From: Anniella stebbinsi
Lineage: Eukaryota; Chordata; Lepidosauria; Squamata; Anniellidae
Reading direction: 5' to 3'
Length of the DNA: 64,000 nt
Assembly (NCBI GenBank): GCA_029215795.1
Contig: JARDYH010000004.1
Span: 27,532,001-27,596,000 of the forward strand
Shown: piece by piece, positions 34,205 through 45,299 of the stretch
Layout of the letters: each line of letters begins with the position of its first letter
How positions within the stretch are numbered: position 1 is the first letter of the stretch
The notes under the pieces: model-generated
Seen by the model: only the letters and a program-made list of their open reading frames with translations
What the model was told of the DNA's origin: nothing
Database searches by the model: none
Made by a program: the position numbers and the translations under genes

Positions 34205-34640
34205 CCAGACTGTGAAGAACTGAAAGCCTTTCTATGCAAGGCTTTTATTGGGCATTATTAATTGCTCACTCATTGTGGTTTGTGGGTCCTTTACACGATC
34301 CTCCTCCTCCAGGGCCTCTCCCGTGCTTGGCAACCATTATTGCAGGTTTTTTAAAAAACAAAAAAACAAAAACAGGGAATCTGGTATATCTTGAATGGTG
34401 CAATGAAGCCCTCCATGCAATTGCACAATTCCACTATACCACAGCACCATCTAGTGGCTGTATAATGAAACATATAGAAAGGCAGAGAAAGAAAAACCCC
34501 AGGAAAAAAAGCATGAGTAAAGGAACAGATCTTAATCCTGCAAAGAATCCAGAAGCAGAAGCCCTGGTAAAGGTGCGGGACAAAAACTTCATGTAGAAAT
34601 GGCCTATGTGAATTTGGGTAGGCTCCCCGCCCCCAGACGT
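34205..34640. repeat. F5 DNA transposon relic with CTCF-like core
   Basis: aattgctcactcattgtggt and gtgggtcctttacac at the left, cagcaccatctagtggc at 34442-34458, and gcagaagccctggtaaaggt at the right. Same family as 3232, 38413, 44165, 51975 and 55075. No transposase recognised. Confidence 0.8.
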
Positions 34641-34849
34641 GGAACACTGATCATGTGAGGTTCTAAATCATGCATGGAGCCTCTGCATATACAAGAGTGG
34701 CTCCCCGCCAACATGTGGATGGTAGCAGGGCCAATGGGGATATGCTAGAGGGGGCACACCCATCAGGTATGACCTGACTCTTCAGCATCTTGAGGTACCT
34801 GGGCAAGTAGACACTGGCATGGGTGAGACTGGGCTTCCCTGCTTTGCCC

Positions 34850-35085
34850 ATGGAGTCAGTGAAACATATCATATGGCCTTATATCCGTTCAGGTCATGGG
34901 CCCATCTAGCTCAGCAAATGTCCATCTAGCTCAGTAGATATCTGCTTTGACTGGTGGTGGCTATCCAATGCTTCAGGTACATCTCTCTCTCTCTCTGTTC
35001 TTCTACCAGTGTAGAATCAGGGGCCTTCTGCATACAAACCATGTGCTCTACCATTGAGCTTTGTTGTGACCATGAAGAAGGATTT
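34850..35085 (-). mobile_element. Degenerate tRNA-derived SINE
   Basis: Weak match to the SINE at 35839: gggcccatctagctcag on the left and ccatgtgctctaccattgag (A box region) on the right, with a (TC)n expansion between them near 34983. Confidence 0.6.
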
Positions 35086-35316
35086 GAGAGAGTGGTGTTA
35101 ACCTGGGTATGTAATGCTGATACAGCTACTGTAGCATATGATGTTGATAACACAACTCAACTTACCACTTTTTCATAAGACATAATGAAACCAAGGCTTA
35201 AATTGCTCAGCAGCAGGAAAGACATTCCTCTAAAGCAGGGCTGAGCAGCTTGTGACCCTCTAAATGTTTCCGCCTACAACTTCTGTCAGCCCTCACCATT
35301 GGCTATGCTGAGGAGG

Positions 35317-35453
35317 TAGTGGAGGCTGCTGGCTCCAATTTCAGTGAGGCCGTGAATCCACTGGGGCTGTGAGGCACTTTGGATAGTTTCTTTAGAGTTC
35401 AGATTGATTTTGACTGAAATCCAGAGTGGATTCGAAGCCACCAGCCTCCACTG
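35317..35453. repeat. F2 foldback MITE, nested
   Basis: Inverted ends tagtggaggctgctggctcc and agccaccagcctccactg with the family's central tttagagttcagattg. Internally shortened relative to the full copies of about 200-220 bp. Confidence 0.8.
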
Positions 35454-35455
35454 GG

Positions 35456-35664
35456 CCTGTTCGGACAACACGCTAAGCCGTGGTTAGGCTGCTAACCCTT
35501 TTGCAGTAAATGGTTAGTGAGTGCATTTAAACTGTAGTTATGTAGTCACCATGATTAAGAATGGTTCACATGACATGCTAAGTCTTGGTTGACATGACAC
35601 GGCAAGCCATAATGTTTAGCTCAAAATTCTTAAACACTGTGGCTTAGCGTGTCATCTGAATAGG
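35456..35664. repeat. F6 DNA transposon, nested
   Basis: Inverted ends cctgttcggacaacacgc and, on the reverse complement, cctattcagatgacacgc. The interior has gttaggctgctaaccctttt, as at 4510. Uninterrupted copy of the element at 4470-4892. Confidence 0.8.
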
Positions 35665-35711
35665 GACATGGATATTAGGGCTGATGCGAGTTGTATGTCA
35701 AAGCATCTGGA

Positions 35712-36153
35712 GGAAAAAAGATGGGAGGAAAATCCAGATGCTGAGGATTTATTTTATTTTTTTACAGTGGTCCTGATGTGTCTTAGCCTTCCTGGGGGAC
35801 ATGTTTTCTGCAATGATTCAACAATACAAGGGACACTCATAGGAACATAGGAAGTTGCCTTATACTGAGTCAGACCATTGACACTGACTGGTAGCAGCCC
35901 TCCAGGGTTTCAGGCAGAATTCGTTCTCAGCTCTACCTGGAGCTGTCAGAAGTTGAACCTGGGACCTTTTGCTTGTAAAGCAGGTGCTCTTACCACTGAG
36001 CTATGACCTCTCACTAGAATGTCTCTTGTATTGTTGGATCATGGTAGAAAACATGTTCCTGAGAAAGAATCTTCTGAAATGTGTTTGGCCTATTTTATTT
36101 TATTTTAAATCTTCAGCATCTGGAATTTCCTTTTTTTCCCCTGTTTGTGAAAA
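35712..36153. mobile_element. Foldback element (about 270 bp plus inserted SINE)
   Basis: Arms: ccagatgctgaggattta at 35734 pairs with the reverse of aaatcttcagcatctgg near 36107. Further in, aatacaagggacactc pairs with gaatgtctcttgtatt. The 8-bp word CATCTGGA lies on both sides (35704-35711 and 36154-36161), as expected for a hAT-type TSD. A SINE (35839-36010) sits near the dyad. Confidence 0.78.
35839..36010 (-). mobile_element. tRNA-derived SINE (minus strand) inside a foldback element
   Basis: On the minus strand it starts with ggtcatagctcagtggtaag, a clear pol III A box (tagctcagtgg). A B box follows in ggtcccaggttcaactt, and the 3' part is ggtctgactcagtataaggc. It resembles squamate tRNA SINEs. 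It splits the foldback element at 35712-36153 near its centre. Confidence 0.87.
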
Positions 36154-36609
36154 CATCTGGAGGGCCAGAAGCTGCCCAACCCTGTCCTAAAGCTTTAAGT
36201 GTGGCTGCTGTCCTCATGGTTATTGGTGAATTGCAATTTGAATTGTTTTAGCTTCCCTACAGTAAATTTCCTTGGGAATAAGCACTGTTTTGTTTCTATC
36301 TTGCTGTGTGTGGTGTGCTGTTACTGTGCCTACAGGTTGCCGTTGGCTGCCATCTTCTTCTGCCCAGGCAGCTACACCAGTGGTGGATAAAGTGTCTCTG
36401 TCCTGTAAATGGCTTGTATATATTTGCAATCCAAAGTGACTTGATGTGATTTGGGGAGAGGCAGGGGCAATATTTCTTCTTGTGATTAGAGCAGTAACAT
36501 GAATATGGACAAATCTGCATTAAAGTGAAGCACGTTTCTTATTTGCAAGGTGCTACTCTTTATTTATTTATTACAAATAAATTCTTCTTTTCCTTCAAAG
36601 CAACTCATG

Positions 36610-36610
<1 letters not shown>

Positions 36611-36652
<42 letters not shown>
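36611..36652. repeat. (TC)n microsatellite
   Basis: About 20 pure TC units. Confidence 0.98.
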
Positions 36653-36655
<3 letters not shown>

Positions 36656-36734
36656 AGAATATAAGATGAGCCATTCTTGCTCAAACCAAATATCCATATT
36701 GAGAAAATATATGTGATTTTATTCAAAGAAGTAG

Positions 36735-37166
36735 AAACATAAGAACATTAGAGAAGCAATGCTGGATCCATCTAGTCCAGCACTCTGTTCACACAGTAGC
36801 TAACCAGCTTTTGACCAGGAATCCACAAGCATGACACAGTGCAACAGCACCTCCCTACCCATGTTCCCCAACAACTGGTGTATACAGGCTTACTACCTCT
36901 GATACTGGAAGTAGCACATAGCCATCAGGACTAGTAGCCACTGAAAGCCTTCTCCAGGAATTTATCCAACACCCTTTTAAAGCCATCCAAAGTAGTAGCC
37001 ATAGTTTAACTATGTGATGTGTGAAGAAGGTCTTCCTTTTATCTGTCCTGAATCTCCCACCAATAAGCTTCATGGGATGACCCCAGTGGGTTCCAGTATT
37101 ATGAGAGAGGGAGAAATATGTCTCCCTATCCACATTCTCCACACCATGCGTAATTCTGTACACCTC
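36735..37166 (-). mobile_element. CR1 LINE 3' fragment
   Basis: Minus-strand copy: it begins on the left with cataagaacat and tctagtccagcactctgttc (3' end) and runs to the FFSLSQNT-like block near 37110-37160. Same subfamily as at 13989-14597. Confidence 0.9.
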
Positions 37167-37700
37167 TACGCATTTCAGCCCGGAGAATGGGCCTTCTTCA
37201 GGAATCATGCAACCTTTTTCAGAGATCCCTACAGGCATTCCTATATAAAAACTAACCCCTAAAGACGATCTGTCCTCATGGCCAAGATGTGTAGGGCTAT
37301 TTCTTGGAATAAAACTACATATTTTTGTTTCAGCATCCTGAGATTTCATCTCTTTATTCCTTTGGATCTATTTGGATGTTCTCTAGTTTTGTTTTACCCA
37401 AAGCATTTTGGTTTTTCTGAATCAATTTATCTGCTTTGAATAATTGTATTTCTCTACCCATTTATAGACTGTCTCTGCACTGTGCTGAAATATAGGAGAA
37501 AATGAAGAAAGCCACCAATGCAAGAATGAGAGGAGAGAGAGAGCAGTATATTATAACTGATTCTTTCAAAAGTGGGAAATCAATTTGTAACAAAAAGAGC
37601 ATGTGGAGAATACAGTGCTTTTGTTTTACAGTACCCTTAATTAAATCATTAATCAAAACACGTTGGGCTGGATAAACTATATCTTAGTGCACTTTTAGAG
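37167..37700. other. Non-coding, nothing recognised
   Basis: 37167-37345 has a block (gaatgggccttcttcaggaa) reminiscent of retroposon ends, not assigned. Nothing recognised at 37964-38412 or 36190-36734 apart from a (TC)n tract. Confidence 0.4.
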
Positions 37701-37963
37701 CAGGGATAGGCAAGCTATGGTTGTCCAGTTGTTATAACTCCCATCATCTCTAATCATTGGCCATGCTGCCTATGGATGATGAGAGGCAGGATCTACACTC
37801 CTGCTTTATAGCAGTTTATAATGGTATTGACAACTGTTGGGGGCCATGACACATTGCATATACCATTTTCAAACCACTTTCAAAGTGTTAGCTCCTGCTT
37901 GGTGTTGATCAGGCCAGAGTTGAAGTACAGCATCTGGAGGACCACAGGTTATCCACCCCTATT
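37701..37963. repeat. F1 foldback repeat with nested F4 MITE
   Basis: F1 halves (cagggataggcaagctatgg and catctggaggaccacaggtt) flank an F4 element at about 37786-37915 (ggatctacactcctgcttta to ttggtgttgatcaggcc). Confidence 0.75.
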
Positions 37964-38412
37964 TGGAGACTCTCTCTTCTCATGTTTACATCAACAACAG
38001 AGACTAGCAATGGATCTGGCCCCATTCTCTAATAATTGTGCATGTTTGCTTTCAGTGTGCAGTTCTGCTTTGTGGGTGTATTATTATTTACATTACCTAG
38101 TGTAATACATGTCAGTAATGTAAACAGAATTATGCTCTTTGCTCATGTGGGTTCATTTTTTCCATTTAATTGTTCTGGAATCGATGGATAAAATTTTTCA
38201 AAGTTCTAAACCAGCACTGTAGCATTCCAGTTGTGGGGAACATGACAAATGAGTACATGGCCAGGAACTGGGGACCACCTGTAGGTGATTTGAAGCGGAA
38301 GCTATGACCCAGAGGAGCCTGAGCTGACCTCTGAGCTCTTGGTTGGGGGTGGGGCTGTGACATCAAATATACTGACTCTCTGTAGTGCTAGCTCTGGAGC
38401 AGATAAAAGTTC

Positions 38413-38790
38413 CAGCTGAAGGCAATTTATTGTGGTTTCGTGATTGCTCACTCACAGTAGTTTGCACGTCCCTTATACAAAGCTGTCATGGCTTCTCCCA
38501 GGCTTTGCCACCATTATCACTAGGGTTTGTTTTTTTTCTAATGAGGAAAATCTAGTATGTCTTGAATGGCGCCATGAAACACTCCATGTAATTGTACAAT
38601 CCCACTATAACACACAGCCATGTAGTGGTTGCATAATGAAACATATAGAAAGGCAGAGAAAGACACCCCCCCCACACACACACACACAGAAAAAAAGCAC
38701 ATGTAAAGGAGCCGAACTTCATCCCACAAAGAATCTGGAAGCAGAAGCCTTGGTAAAGATGTGGGATAAAAGCCTCATATAGAAATGTCC
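38413..38790. repeat. F5 DNA transposon relic
   Basis: gattgctcactcacagtagt, cacagccatgtagtgg (38612-38628) and catatagaaaggcagagaaa match the copy at 34205. An ACAC-rich expansion lies near 38670-38690. Confidence 0.78.
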
Positions 38791-39066
38791 TCTGTCTTAT
38801 TAAAGTAATTTCTAGGGATGTGCACTGGATCGGACCCGATCCACGATCCGAGTCCGGTCCAGTGGGAAATCGGATAAATTATCCGATTTCCGATCCCGCA
38901 GCTGGATCGGCCGATCCAATCCGAACCGGTCCGAAAAAGCTCCGAACCGGTTCGGCGGATCAGCGGATCGGCGGGCGCCCACTGGCGCCCACCGCCGCTT
39001 CCATTGGCGGGCGCCAGCGGGCGCCCGCCGATGAAAGTGGACAGCGGGGGGGGGAGGAGGGGGGCA

Positions 39067-39969
39067 CTTACCTTCTCGGCCCGGTGGCTCCCGTCCGGCG
39101 CCGGCGCCTACTACTACTAGCAGGCTCCGCGGCCTGCTCTAGGGTGGCGCGCCGGGTGATGTCATCACCCGGCGCGCTACTCTAGAGCAGGCCGCGGAGC
39201 CTGCTGGTAGTAGTAGGCGCCGGCGCCGGACGGGAGCCACCGGGCCAGGAAGGTAAGGAGGGGGTGCGTGGAGGGGAGGAGGGGGCGCGCGGAGGGGGGA
39301 GGGGGGCCCTTACCTTTCCGGCCCGGCGGCTCCCGTCCGGCGCCGGCGCCTACTACTCCCAGCAGGCTCCGCGGCCTGCTCTAGGATGGCGCGCCGGGTG
39401 ATGTCATCACCCGGCGCGCTACTCTAGAGCAGGCCGCGGAGCCTGCTGGAAGTAGTAGGCGCCGGCGCCGGACGGGAGCCGCCGGGCCAGAAAGGTAAGG
39501 AGGGGGTGCGTGGAGGGGAGGAGGGGGCGCGCGGAGGGGGGAGGGGGGCCCTTACCTGCCCGGCCCGGCGGCTCCCGTCCGGCGCCGGCGCCTACTACTC
39601 CCAGCAGGCTCCGCGGCCTGCTCTAGGATGGCGCGCCGGGTGATGTCATCACCCGGCGCGCTACTCTAGAGCAGGCCGCGGAGCCTGCTGGAAGTAGTAG
39701 GCGCCGGCGCCGGACGGGAGCCGCCGGGCCGGAAAGGTAAGGAGGGGGTGCGTGGAGGGGAGGAGGGGGCGCGCGGAGGGGGGAGGGGGGAGGGGGGCCC
39801 TTACCTGCCCGGCCCGGCGGCTCCCGTCCGGCGCCGGCGCCTACTACTACCAGCAGGCTCCGCGGCCTGCTCCAGGGTGGCGCGCCGGGTGATGTCATCA
39901 CCCGGCGCGCTACTCGAGAGTAGGCCGCGGAGCCCGCTGGTAGTAGCCGCCGGCGCCGGACGTGCCGAG
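39067..39969. repeat. Four tandem palindromic units (about 242-249 bp period) in the hAT element
   Basis: Units begin at cttacc positions 39067, 39309, 39551 and 39800, giving periods of 242, 242 and 249 bp. The fourth unit is partial at its right end. Each has an inverted repeat of about 170-180 bp (arms with ggcgccggcgcctactac, core gggtgatgtcatcaccc) followed by a G-rich spacer ending in a run like gggggaggggggccc. The 7-bp difference in the last period comes from an extra spacer segment. Confidence 0.9.
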
Positions 39970-40169
39970 AAGGTAAGTGGCGGGGAAGGGGGCTTACCCC
40001 CCCCCGGAGCCGTCCGCTTCTATCCGCTGGCGCCCACGGGCGCCAGCGGATGGAAGCAGGCGGCCCCAGGGGGGGTAGGGAGCGCGGGGGAGGGGGTTTA
40101 CCTGCCGGGGCCGTCCACAGCGGACGGCCCCGGGGGGGGGAGGGAGTTAGGCCCCCCCTTACCCACCCG

Positions 40170-40229
40170 CCGCCATTTTTTCCTCATAGACTTGCATTGC
40201 AATGCAAGTCTATGGGGAAAAAAATGGCG
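40170..40229. repeat. Hairpin ccgccatttttt / aaaaaatggcgg in the second hAT copy
   Basis: Same 60-bp inverted repeat as at 29791-29852, with a cttgcattgcaatgcaag dyad. Its conservation between copies shows it belongs to the element rather than to the insertion site. Confidence 0.85.
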
Positions 40230-40384
40230 GCCGATCCAAAAATGTACGATTTTTGGGTCGGGATCGGACTCGATCCGGTCCGGGGGGCCTCCGATTTTGT
40301 CCGAACCGGTCCGGGACAAAATTGGAGGTCCCGATCCGGGTCCCGATCCGATCCGGGGGGTCCGTGCACACCCCTAGTAATTTC

Positions 40385-42304
40385 CTCTTGTTGCCTAAGC
40401 AGAAGGTAGCTTGAAATCCTCAGTGATGTCTTGAGCCTCTAGCTTCAAGTTACCATTGCTGCTACTGGCAGTTCTTCTCATCGGTTGGAAAATACATTTA
40501 AATTGGATGCTGTAGCCAGAAGGAAATGGAATATCTGTACCTACAATGTGGAGGAATTGCAGGACTTAAATATATGTTGAAGCAGCAAGGGTGTCTATGG
40601 GGGGTGGGATGGGAGAATTTGTGTGTGAGAAAATAATGGCTCCTCAGCAGTAACCAGCTTGTATATCTAACCAGCTGTAACCAGCAGCCTCCTCCAAATT
40701 GGCTGCCTCCTCTCTGATTTTTAATTAATTAGCAAAACAAGTTGACATCAAAAGCTGAGACTGCATAAAATATTAGCGTAAAAGAGACTCCTGAGCTCTA
40801 AGATATTCTTTGAGAAGTGCTGGACACAGCAAAAGGATGTGCACGTTAAGCAAATAGATTTAAAAGGCAGCTGTTCAATTGACACTTCTGAGCCTTTGCA
40901 GTTGAAAAATCCCAGCTATTTCTCTCAGAGGCAAAAACACAATCAGCAGTCTTACGTGATGTATCTGTTGCTGGATTGTAGGCAGAGGCAGGATTTAGGG
41001 CCTGGAAGTTCCCATAACTAACACACACACGCTGACACACCTCCCTGCATGTTCAGAATGTGCATGTTGGGAGAAGGATGGGCTAGAACTTTCTTTCTGA
41101 CATGCTAATTTTGAATCTACAAAGAGTTTTATATGTAAAAGAGCATTCGGGCTTTTAGTTCCCCACCACTTGCAGTTTAGACTGGTATGATCCTGTAACA
41201 GACATAGCATAGGGCTCAGACGAAAAGAGAGGAAGGAGTGTGGTAAACATTTTCATCAGACCAACAGTTACCCCCCTCTTTTTGGCAAAAGAAATGGGGG
41301 GGGTGAAGGGAAGGGAATGAAAGCGTCCATCTATCCAGGAAATATTACCCTCAATAGGCTTTCTTTAGCTTCAATGACATAATCACATTTGCTACTTGAT
41401 CCCTGATTGGTTGGGATGGCTCTACGATGAAGCCCTAACCGGGGGGGGGGGGGGGGGGACACCAAAAGCAGTATCACATGCCATATGCATATGCCTCACA
41501 TCCATCTGCACTGCACATGGGGCGGAGCATAGCAGAGCTTTGCATGAATTAAGTGTCAGGGAAACAATGGCAGTGAACAGGTTTGGGGAAAATGCACATT
41601 CTCAATCATTAATTGTTTGGAGTGTGGGGGTGGCATATTTCACACTGACATCCAAAGGTTTTTCAGCCCCTCCAAATGGCAGGGGGTGAATAGCTGGCAC
41701 AGTTCTAGTACATCATGTGGTGCCACTGATTGCAGGTACCACGGAATTCCCACCATAGCTGAAGCCCAGAGTATGATAGCATGCTGATTTCAATAGGCAA
41801 GACGTGGCACCAGACCAGCTGCATACTAACATCATTCAAGCTGCTCTGCTGACTGATCATCCAAACCCACCTGCAGTGCAGACGGACAGGCGGCATCTGG
41901 GCGGTGAGGTGCAGAGGCTACTTTGGAGGTCAAGAGCACAGCAGGCGTGCATTGAGCCGGCAGAAGGTCTGCGGTACAGATCTAACTCTGGTGAAGCGAT
42001 GCAGTTTCTTTTTGTAGAAAAGCAAACTGGGAACAGCTGTTTAAAGGTAAATGACGTACTCTGCAGAAGGTACTGACAGCCCTGTCTGTGTCGGTTCACA
42101 CTTTAAAGAAATTGACGTGATGTCATTTTTAATCTAGGAGATGCTCCCTCTGCTGCTGCTGGTTGTCTGTGGGTGCAAATGTAGAGGTGTTTGGGGGCTC
42201 TTCTCCCATGGATGGCACTGGCAGGTGATGCATGTGGGATGTTGAAGGGAAATCTGTAGCAAGAGGGAACTCACCTGAATGTCATCCTTGGAGAAGGTGC
42301 AAAG
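40385..42304. other. Non-coding, nothing recognised apart from G18
   Basis: 1.9 kb without recognised exon or dense repeat. Small frames near 41804-42099 on both strands have no family signature. Confidence 0.5.
41441..41458. repeat. G18 homopolymer
   Basis: Eighteen consecutive G. Similar C runs are at 42751-42765 and 55965-55982; length may be unreliable. Confidence 0.9.
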
Positions 42305-42750
42305 ATCATCAAATCATGGAAATATAGAGTTGAAAGGGGCCTGTAAGGCCATCAAGTCCAACCCCCTGCTAGATGCAGGAATCCACCTTAAAGCATACCT
42401 GACAGATGGCTGTCCAGCTGCCTCTTGAATGCTTCTAGTGTTGGAGAGCCTACAACCTCCCTAGGGAATTGGTTTCATTGTGCTGCTGCTCTGTCAGGAA
42501 GTTTTTCCTGATGTCCAGACAGAATCTGGCTTCCTGCAACTTGAGCCCATTATTCCGTGTCCTGCACTCTGGGATGATCAAGAAGAGATCCTGGCCCTCC
42601 TCTGTGTGACAACCTTTCAAGTATTTGATTAGTGCTATCATGCCTCCCCTCAGTCTTCTCTTCTCAAGGCTAAACATGCCCAGTTCTTTCAGTCCCTCCT
42701 CATAGGGATTTATTTTCAGACCCCTCATCATCCTCATTGCCCTTGTCTGA
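42305..42750 (-). mobile_element. CR1 LINE 3' fragment
   Basis: The left end has aatcatggaaatatagagttg and aagtccaaccccctgct. The coding remnant on the minus strand reads [31 protein letters not shown] (42450-42767). It breaks off at a run of 15 C (42751-42765). Same subfamily as 10735-11453. Confidence 0.9.
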
Positions 42751-42819
42751 CCCCCCCCCCCCCCCAAGCTTGTCTGCCTCCTTCCATCTCCTTTGGAGAT
42801 GCTGGCTCCAAACAGAGCT

Positions 42820-43015
42820 TGATTTCATTTTTTTATTTTGTCACATTTATATCCCACCTTTCTTCCATTGTGGAACTCAAGGTGGCTACATGCGGTTCCC
42901 AGGTGATTTCCCTTCCAAATACTGACCACCAGACCTGCTTAGCTTCAGCAGAGTGGTGGCCTCAGGTGCTTTCAGACCATGCCCTGGGACCAATGCCCTT
43001 GGGTTCACTTGACCG
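42820..43015 (-). mobile_element. Possible SINE or LINE 3' part
   Basis: tcacatttatatcccacctt and gtggaactcaaggtggctac are common reptile retroposon words, followed by cagacctgcttagcttcagc. The class is not settled. Confidence 0.5.
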
Positions 43016-43056
43016 ATGCTAATAGAAAATAGTAAAACAAAGTTCTGAGGAACCCC

Positions 43057-43192
43057 TTATGGCAGGGATGGAGGACATGTGGTCCTCCAGATATTTTTGG
43101 ACTGCAATTCCCATCAGTCCTAGCCAGCATGACAATGGCGAGGGATGGTAGGCGATGGAGTTCAGCAACATCTAAAGGGTCACACATTCCCC
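43057..43192. repeat. F1 foldback repeat
   Basis: ggcagggatggaggacatgt, tggactgcaattcccatcag and tcacacattccccatgcctg. Confidence 0.8.
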
Positions 43193-43639
43193 ATGCCTGC
43201 CTTATGGCATTGGCGAGCTCCTGTTTTGGGAACTTTAAAAACAAAGTCAGTACAGTATGAATGCAGGGGATCCAGGAATCGGATTAAACTTAGTGCTGTG
43301 TTAAAAAAAAAAGATCCTCCCACATTTCTTTTGACCATTCTCATTCAATTTGATGGGCAAGAAATTGCTTTCAAAAAGAAATACAAAGGCAAAGGAAATT
43401 TCAGAGAAATTCCCATGGTTTGGGCTTTGGGTTCTTGTCCTTACCTTACTAATGAGGTGGCTGAAGACTGCGAGTGAGCAAGTCTCCTGTCTTCCATTGT
43501 ACAATCATCTTTCCAACAACCTGTAGCCTCCTTGGCTCCCTGCACTTCAATTAAAGCTCAAGGGAAGACCTCATGAGGGAATTCTTGCCATAGGACTCTT
43601 TCAGATCAGGAAGTGCAGGCAGCCTGGGAGGCTGCAGAG

Positions 43640-44110
43640 CTATGGAGAGATGTGTAACAGAAAACACACACACACACACATGCATGCACACACACACGCA
43701 TGCACACACACACACACAGGACCCTAAGCCACCTCAAAGAGATTAAGCTTAAAAACATCACCAAAAGGAATTCAACATAAGCTATAAAATGCCCTGAGAA
43801 TGAGGCAGAAATGAAACCTCTTTAATGAGGGAAGAAAGCTTCCAGGAAATTGGAGGACAGATTTTGGTCACTTTTCTCCTGGAGCTGGATACAACACAGC
43901 CCAACCCTGGCACATCTGCATTATGGAGGGCCCAAAATGGGGGCCAGGTTGCCAACACATTGGGCGGTGTTGCCAATTGTAGTAGCAGTGGGGGGAAAAA
44001 CACCTCAGGAAAAAGAATGAAGTTGTGCTACAACTCCCATCTATGGTGAGCCCTGCCTGTGAGAAACTGTTGGAGAAATCCTCCTCCCCCTGGAGAAATT
44101 CAGTGAAATT
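43640..44110. repeat. F10 repeat, uninterrupted copy
   Basis: agagatgtgtaacagaaaac, cctaagccacctcaaagaga, tgggggccaggttgccaaca and ctcctccccctggagaaatt have counterparts in order at 45300-46500. An AC-rich microsatellite lies at 43663-43717. Confidence 0.68.
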
Positions 44111-44164
44111 GAGGAGTTTCAGATGGGACAGAGGGATGATGTTTCCTTACCATTGCTCTCCTTC

Positions 44165-44410
44165 TGGTTCTCTTCCACGTTCGAAATGAGCACAATTACA
44201 CAGAGAAGAGAGTAGCGACCACGTGGCCTGTACATTTCAATGGAACAGCACCATCTAGTGGGCATTTTAGAGCACAACCTCAGAAGAGTCGGATTTTCTG
44301 AGGCTAAAACTGAGAAAAGGAGCAGGAGACATGCAGGAAGTTGATGCAGTAGTCAAAAGGACCTGCGAACACCTGTGAGTAGCCAGTAACGAGCGTTCTA
44401 TAAATTGCTC
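44165..44410. repeat. F5 relic
   Basis: cagcaccatctagtgg at 44246-44261, ccacgtggcctgtacatttc before it, and gtgagtagccagtaacgagc near the right end. Confidence 0.72.
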
Positions 44411-44814
44411 ATTTAAAGAAGCTAATTGTTTTTCCAATTTCTTGGCCCACAGATAGGGTGTAGAAATTTGAGAGGCCAGTTGCACACAGCTCTGATTAAG
44501 GAAGATGCCATCTGAAATGGCTGAGATACCTGAAAATCCTGATACATATTGAGAACCCCATTAGTGTCTACTTTATGCACCTTTTCAAAAAACAACAACC
44601 CATCAGAGGAATACTAAAAGCTCTGGCTTCTTAAAGCCAAGGTTTTATTTACCACTTTCTTCTGACCTCCAGAAACATTCTTGAAATAAATGTTTGGGAA
44701 AGGTGACTACTGCTGCAGCCCTAAACTTTGATGGAAATCCCTTTGATGTCCACTCAAGCTATTTCCATACAAGTGCTTCTTCAAGTTTCCTGCTTTAATG
44801 AGCTATTATAGCCA

Positions 44815-44925
44815 AAGCCAGCCTCCCCAACCTGCTGCCCTCCAAATGTGTTGGACTACAAATCCCAGTATCCTAGTCCAATACATATGGAGGACACTAG
44901 GTTGGGGAAGGCTACCCTAGGCTGA
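44815..44925. repeat. F1 foldback repeat, internally deleted
   Basis: tccccaacctgctgccctcc / actaggttggggaaggct arms; the gccaatgg centre is missing. Confidence 0.75.
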
Positions 44926-44989
44926 CATATCATTGTAATGTTTCCTTCAAAGGATAGAACAAAGTGTTGCTTGGGAGCTAACATTTATT

Positions 44990-45115
44990 TCTTGCAATAT
45001 TTCTCTAAAATATATTGATCCAAAAGGATTCCAGGGTGGCTTACAAATCATTAAAAAATGCAATTGCTAGAAATAAATACAGTACACAAAACTTTGTGGA
45101 AGAGTAGCAAGAAAA
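44990..45115 (-). mobile_element. LINE 3' tail, old
   Basis: ccagggtggcttacaaatca followed by A-rich sequence; a short degenerate minus-strand LINE end. Confidence 0.5.
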
Positions 45116-45124
45116 AGATCAATA

Positions 45125-45298
45125 ACTAGGGTGACCATGTGGAAGGAGGCCAGGGCTCCTGTATCTTTAAAAGTTGTATTGAAAAGGGAATTTCAGCAGG
45201 TGTCATTTGTATGCATGCAACACCTGGTGAAATCCCCTCTTCACCACAACAGTTGAAGCTCCAGGAGCCCTGGCCTCCTTTACATGTGGTCACCTTAC
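45125..45298. repeat. F8 foldback MITE
   Basis: ctagggtgaccatgtggaag / acatgtggtcacc outer arms; aaaagggaatttcagcaggt / acctggtgaaatcccct inner arms; ccagggctcctgtatcttta / ccaggagccctgg. Confidence 0.82.
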
Positions 45299-45299
45299 A

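Larger units (their letters stand above)
35236..36188. repeat. F1 foldback repeat interrupted by three or more insertions
   Basis: The left part (gcagggctgagcagcttgtg to about 35316), middle part (ggatattagggctgatgc to about 35711) and right part (acatctggagggccagaagc to 36188) together make one F1 element. Inserted in it are an F2 element (35317-35453), an F6 element (35456-35664) and the foldback element (35712-36153), which itself holds a SINE. Confidence 0.78.
38813..40376. mobile_element. Non-autonomous hAT-type transposon, CpG-rich, 1564 bp, second copy
   Basis: The terminal inverted repeats are the same as at 28955 (tagggatgtgcac left; taggggtgtgcac on the reverse complement of the right end). 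Perfect 8-bp TSDs GTAATTTC lie at 38805-38812 and 40377-40384. It inserted just past a separate DNA-transposon relic. It is 520 bp longer than the first copy, mainly because the internal palindromic unit occurs four times instead of two. Retained CpGs and intact TSDs suggest a fairly recent insertion (inference). No transposase reading frame is recognised. Confidence 0.94.

Noticed and set aside
35990..36008. Functional tRNA gene suggested by the A box and B box
   Set aside because: The sequence continues into a SINE body, and no cloverleaf with an acceptor stem closes.
39067..39969. CRISPR-like regularly spaced repeats
   Set aside because: Units are about 242-bp palindromes with similar spacers inside a hAT element in a vertebrate genome.
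39748..40377. 209-codon open frame in the CpG-rich hAT element
   Set aside because: GC-rich DNA lacks stop codons by composition; the product repeats with the tandem units and is not transposase-like.
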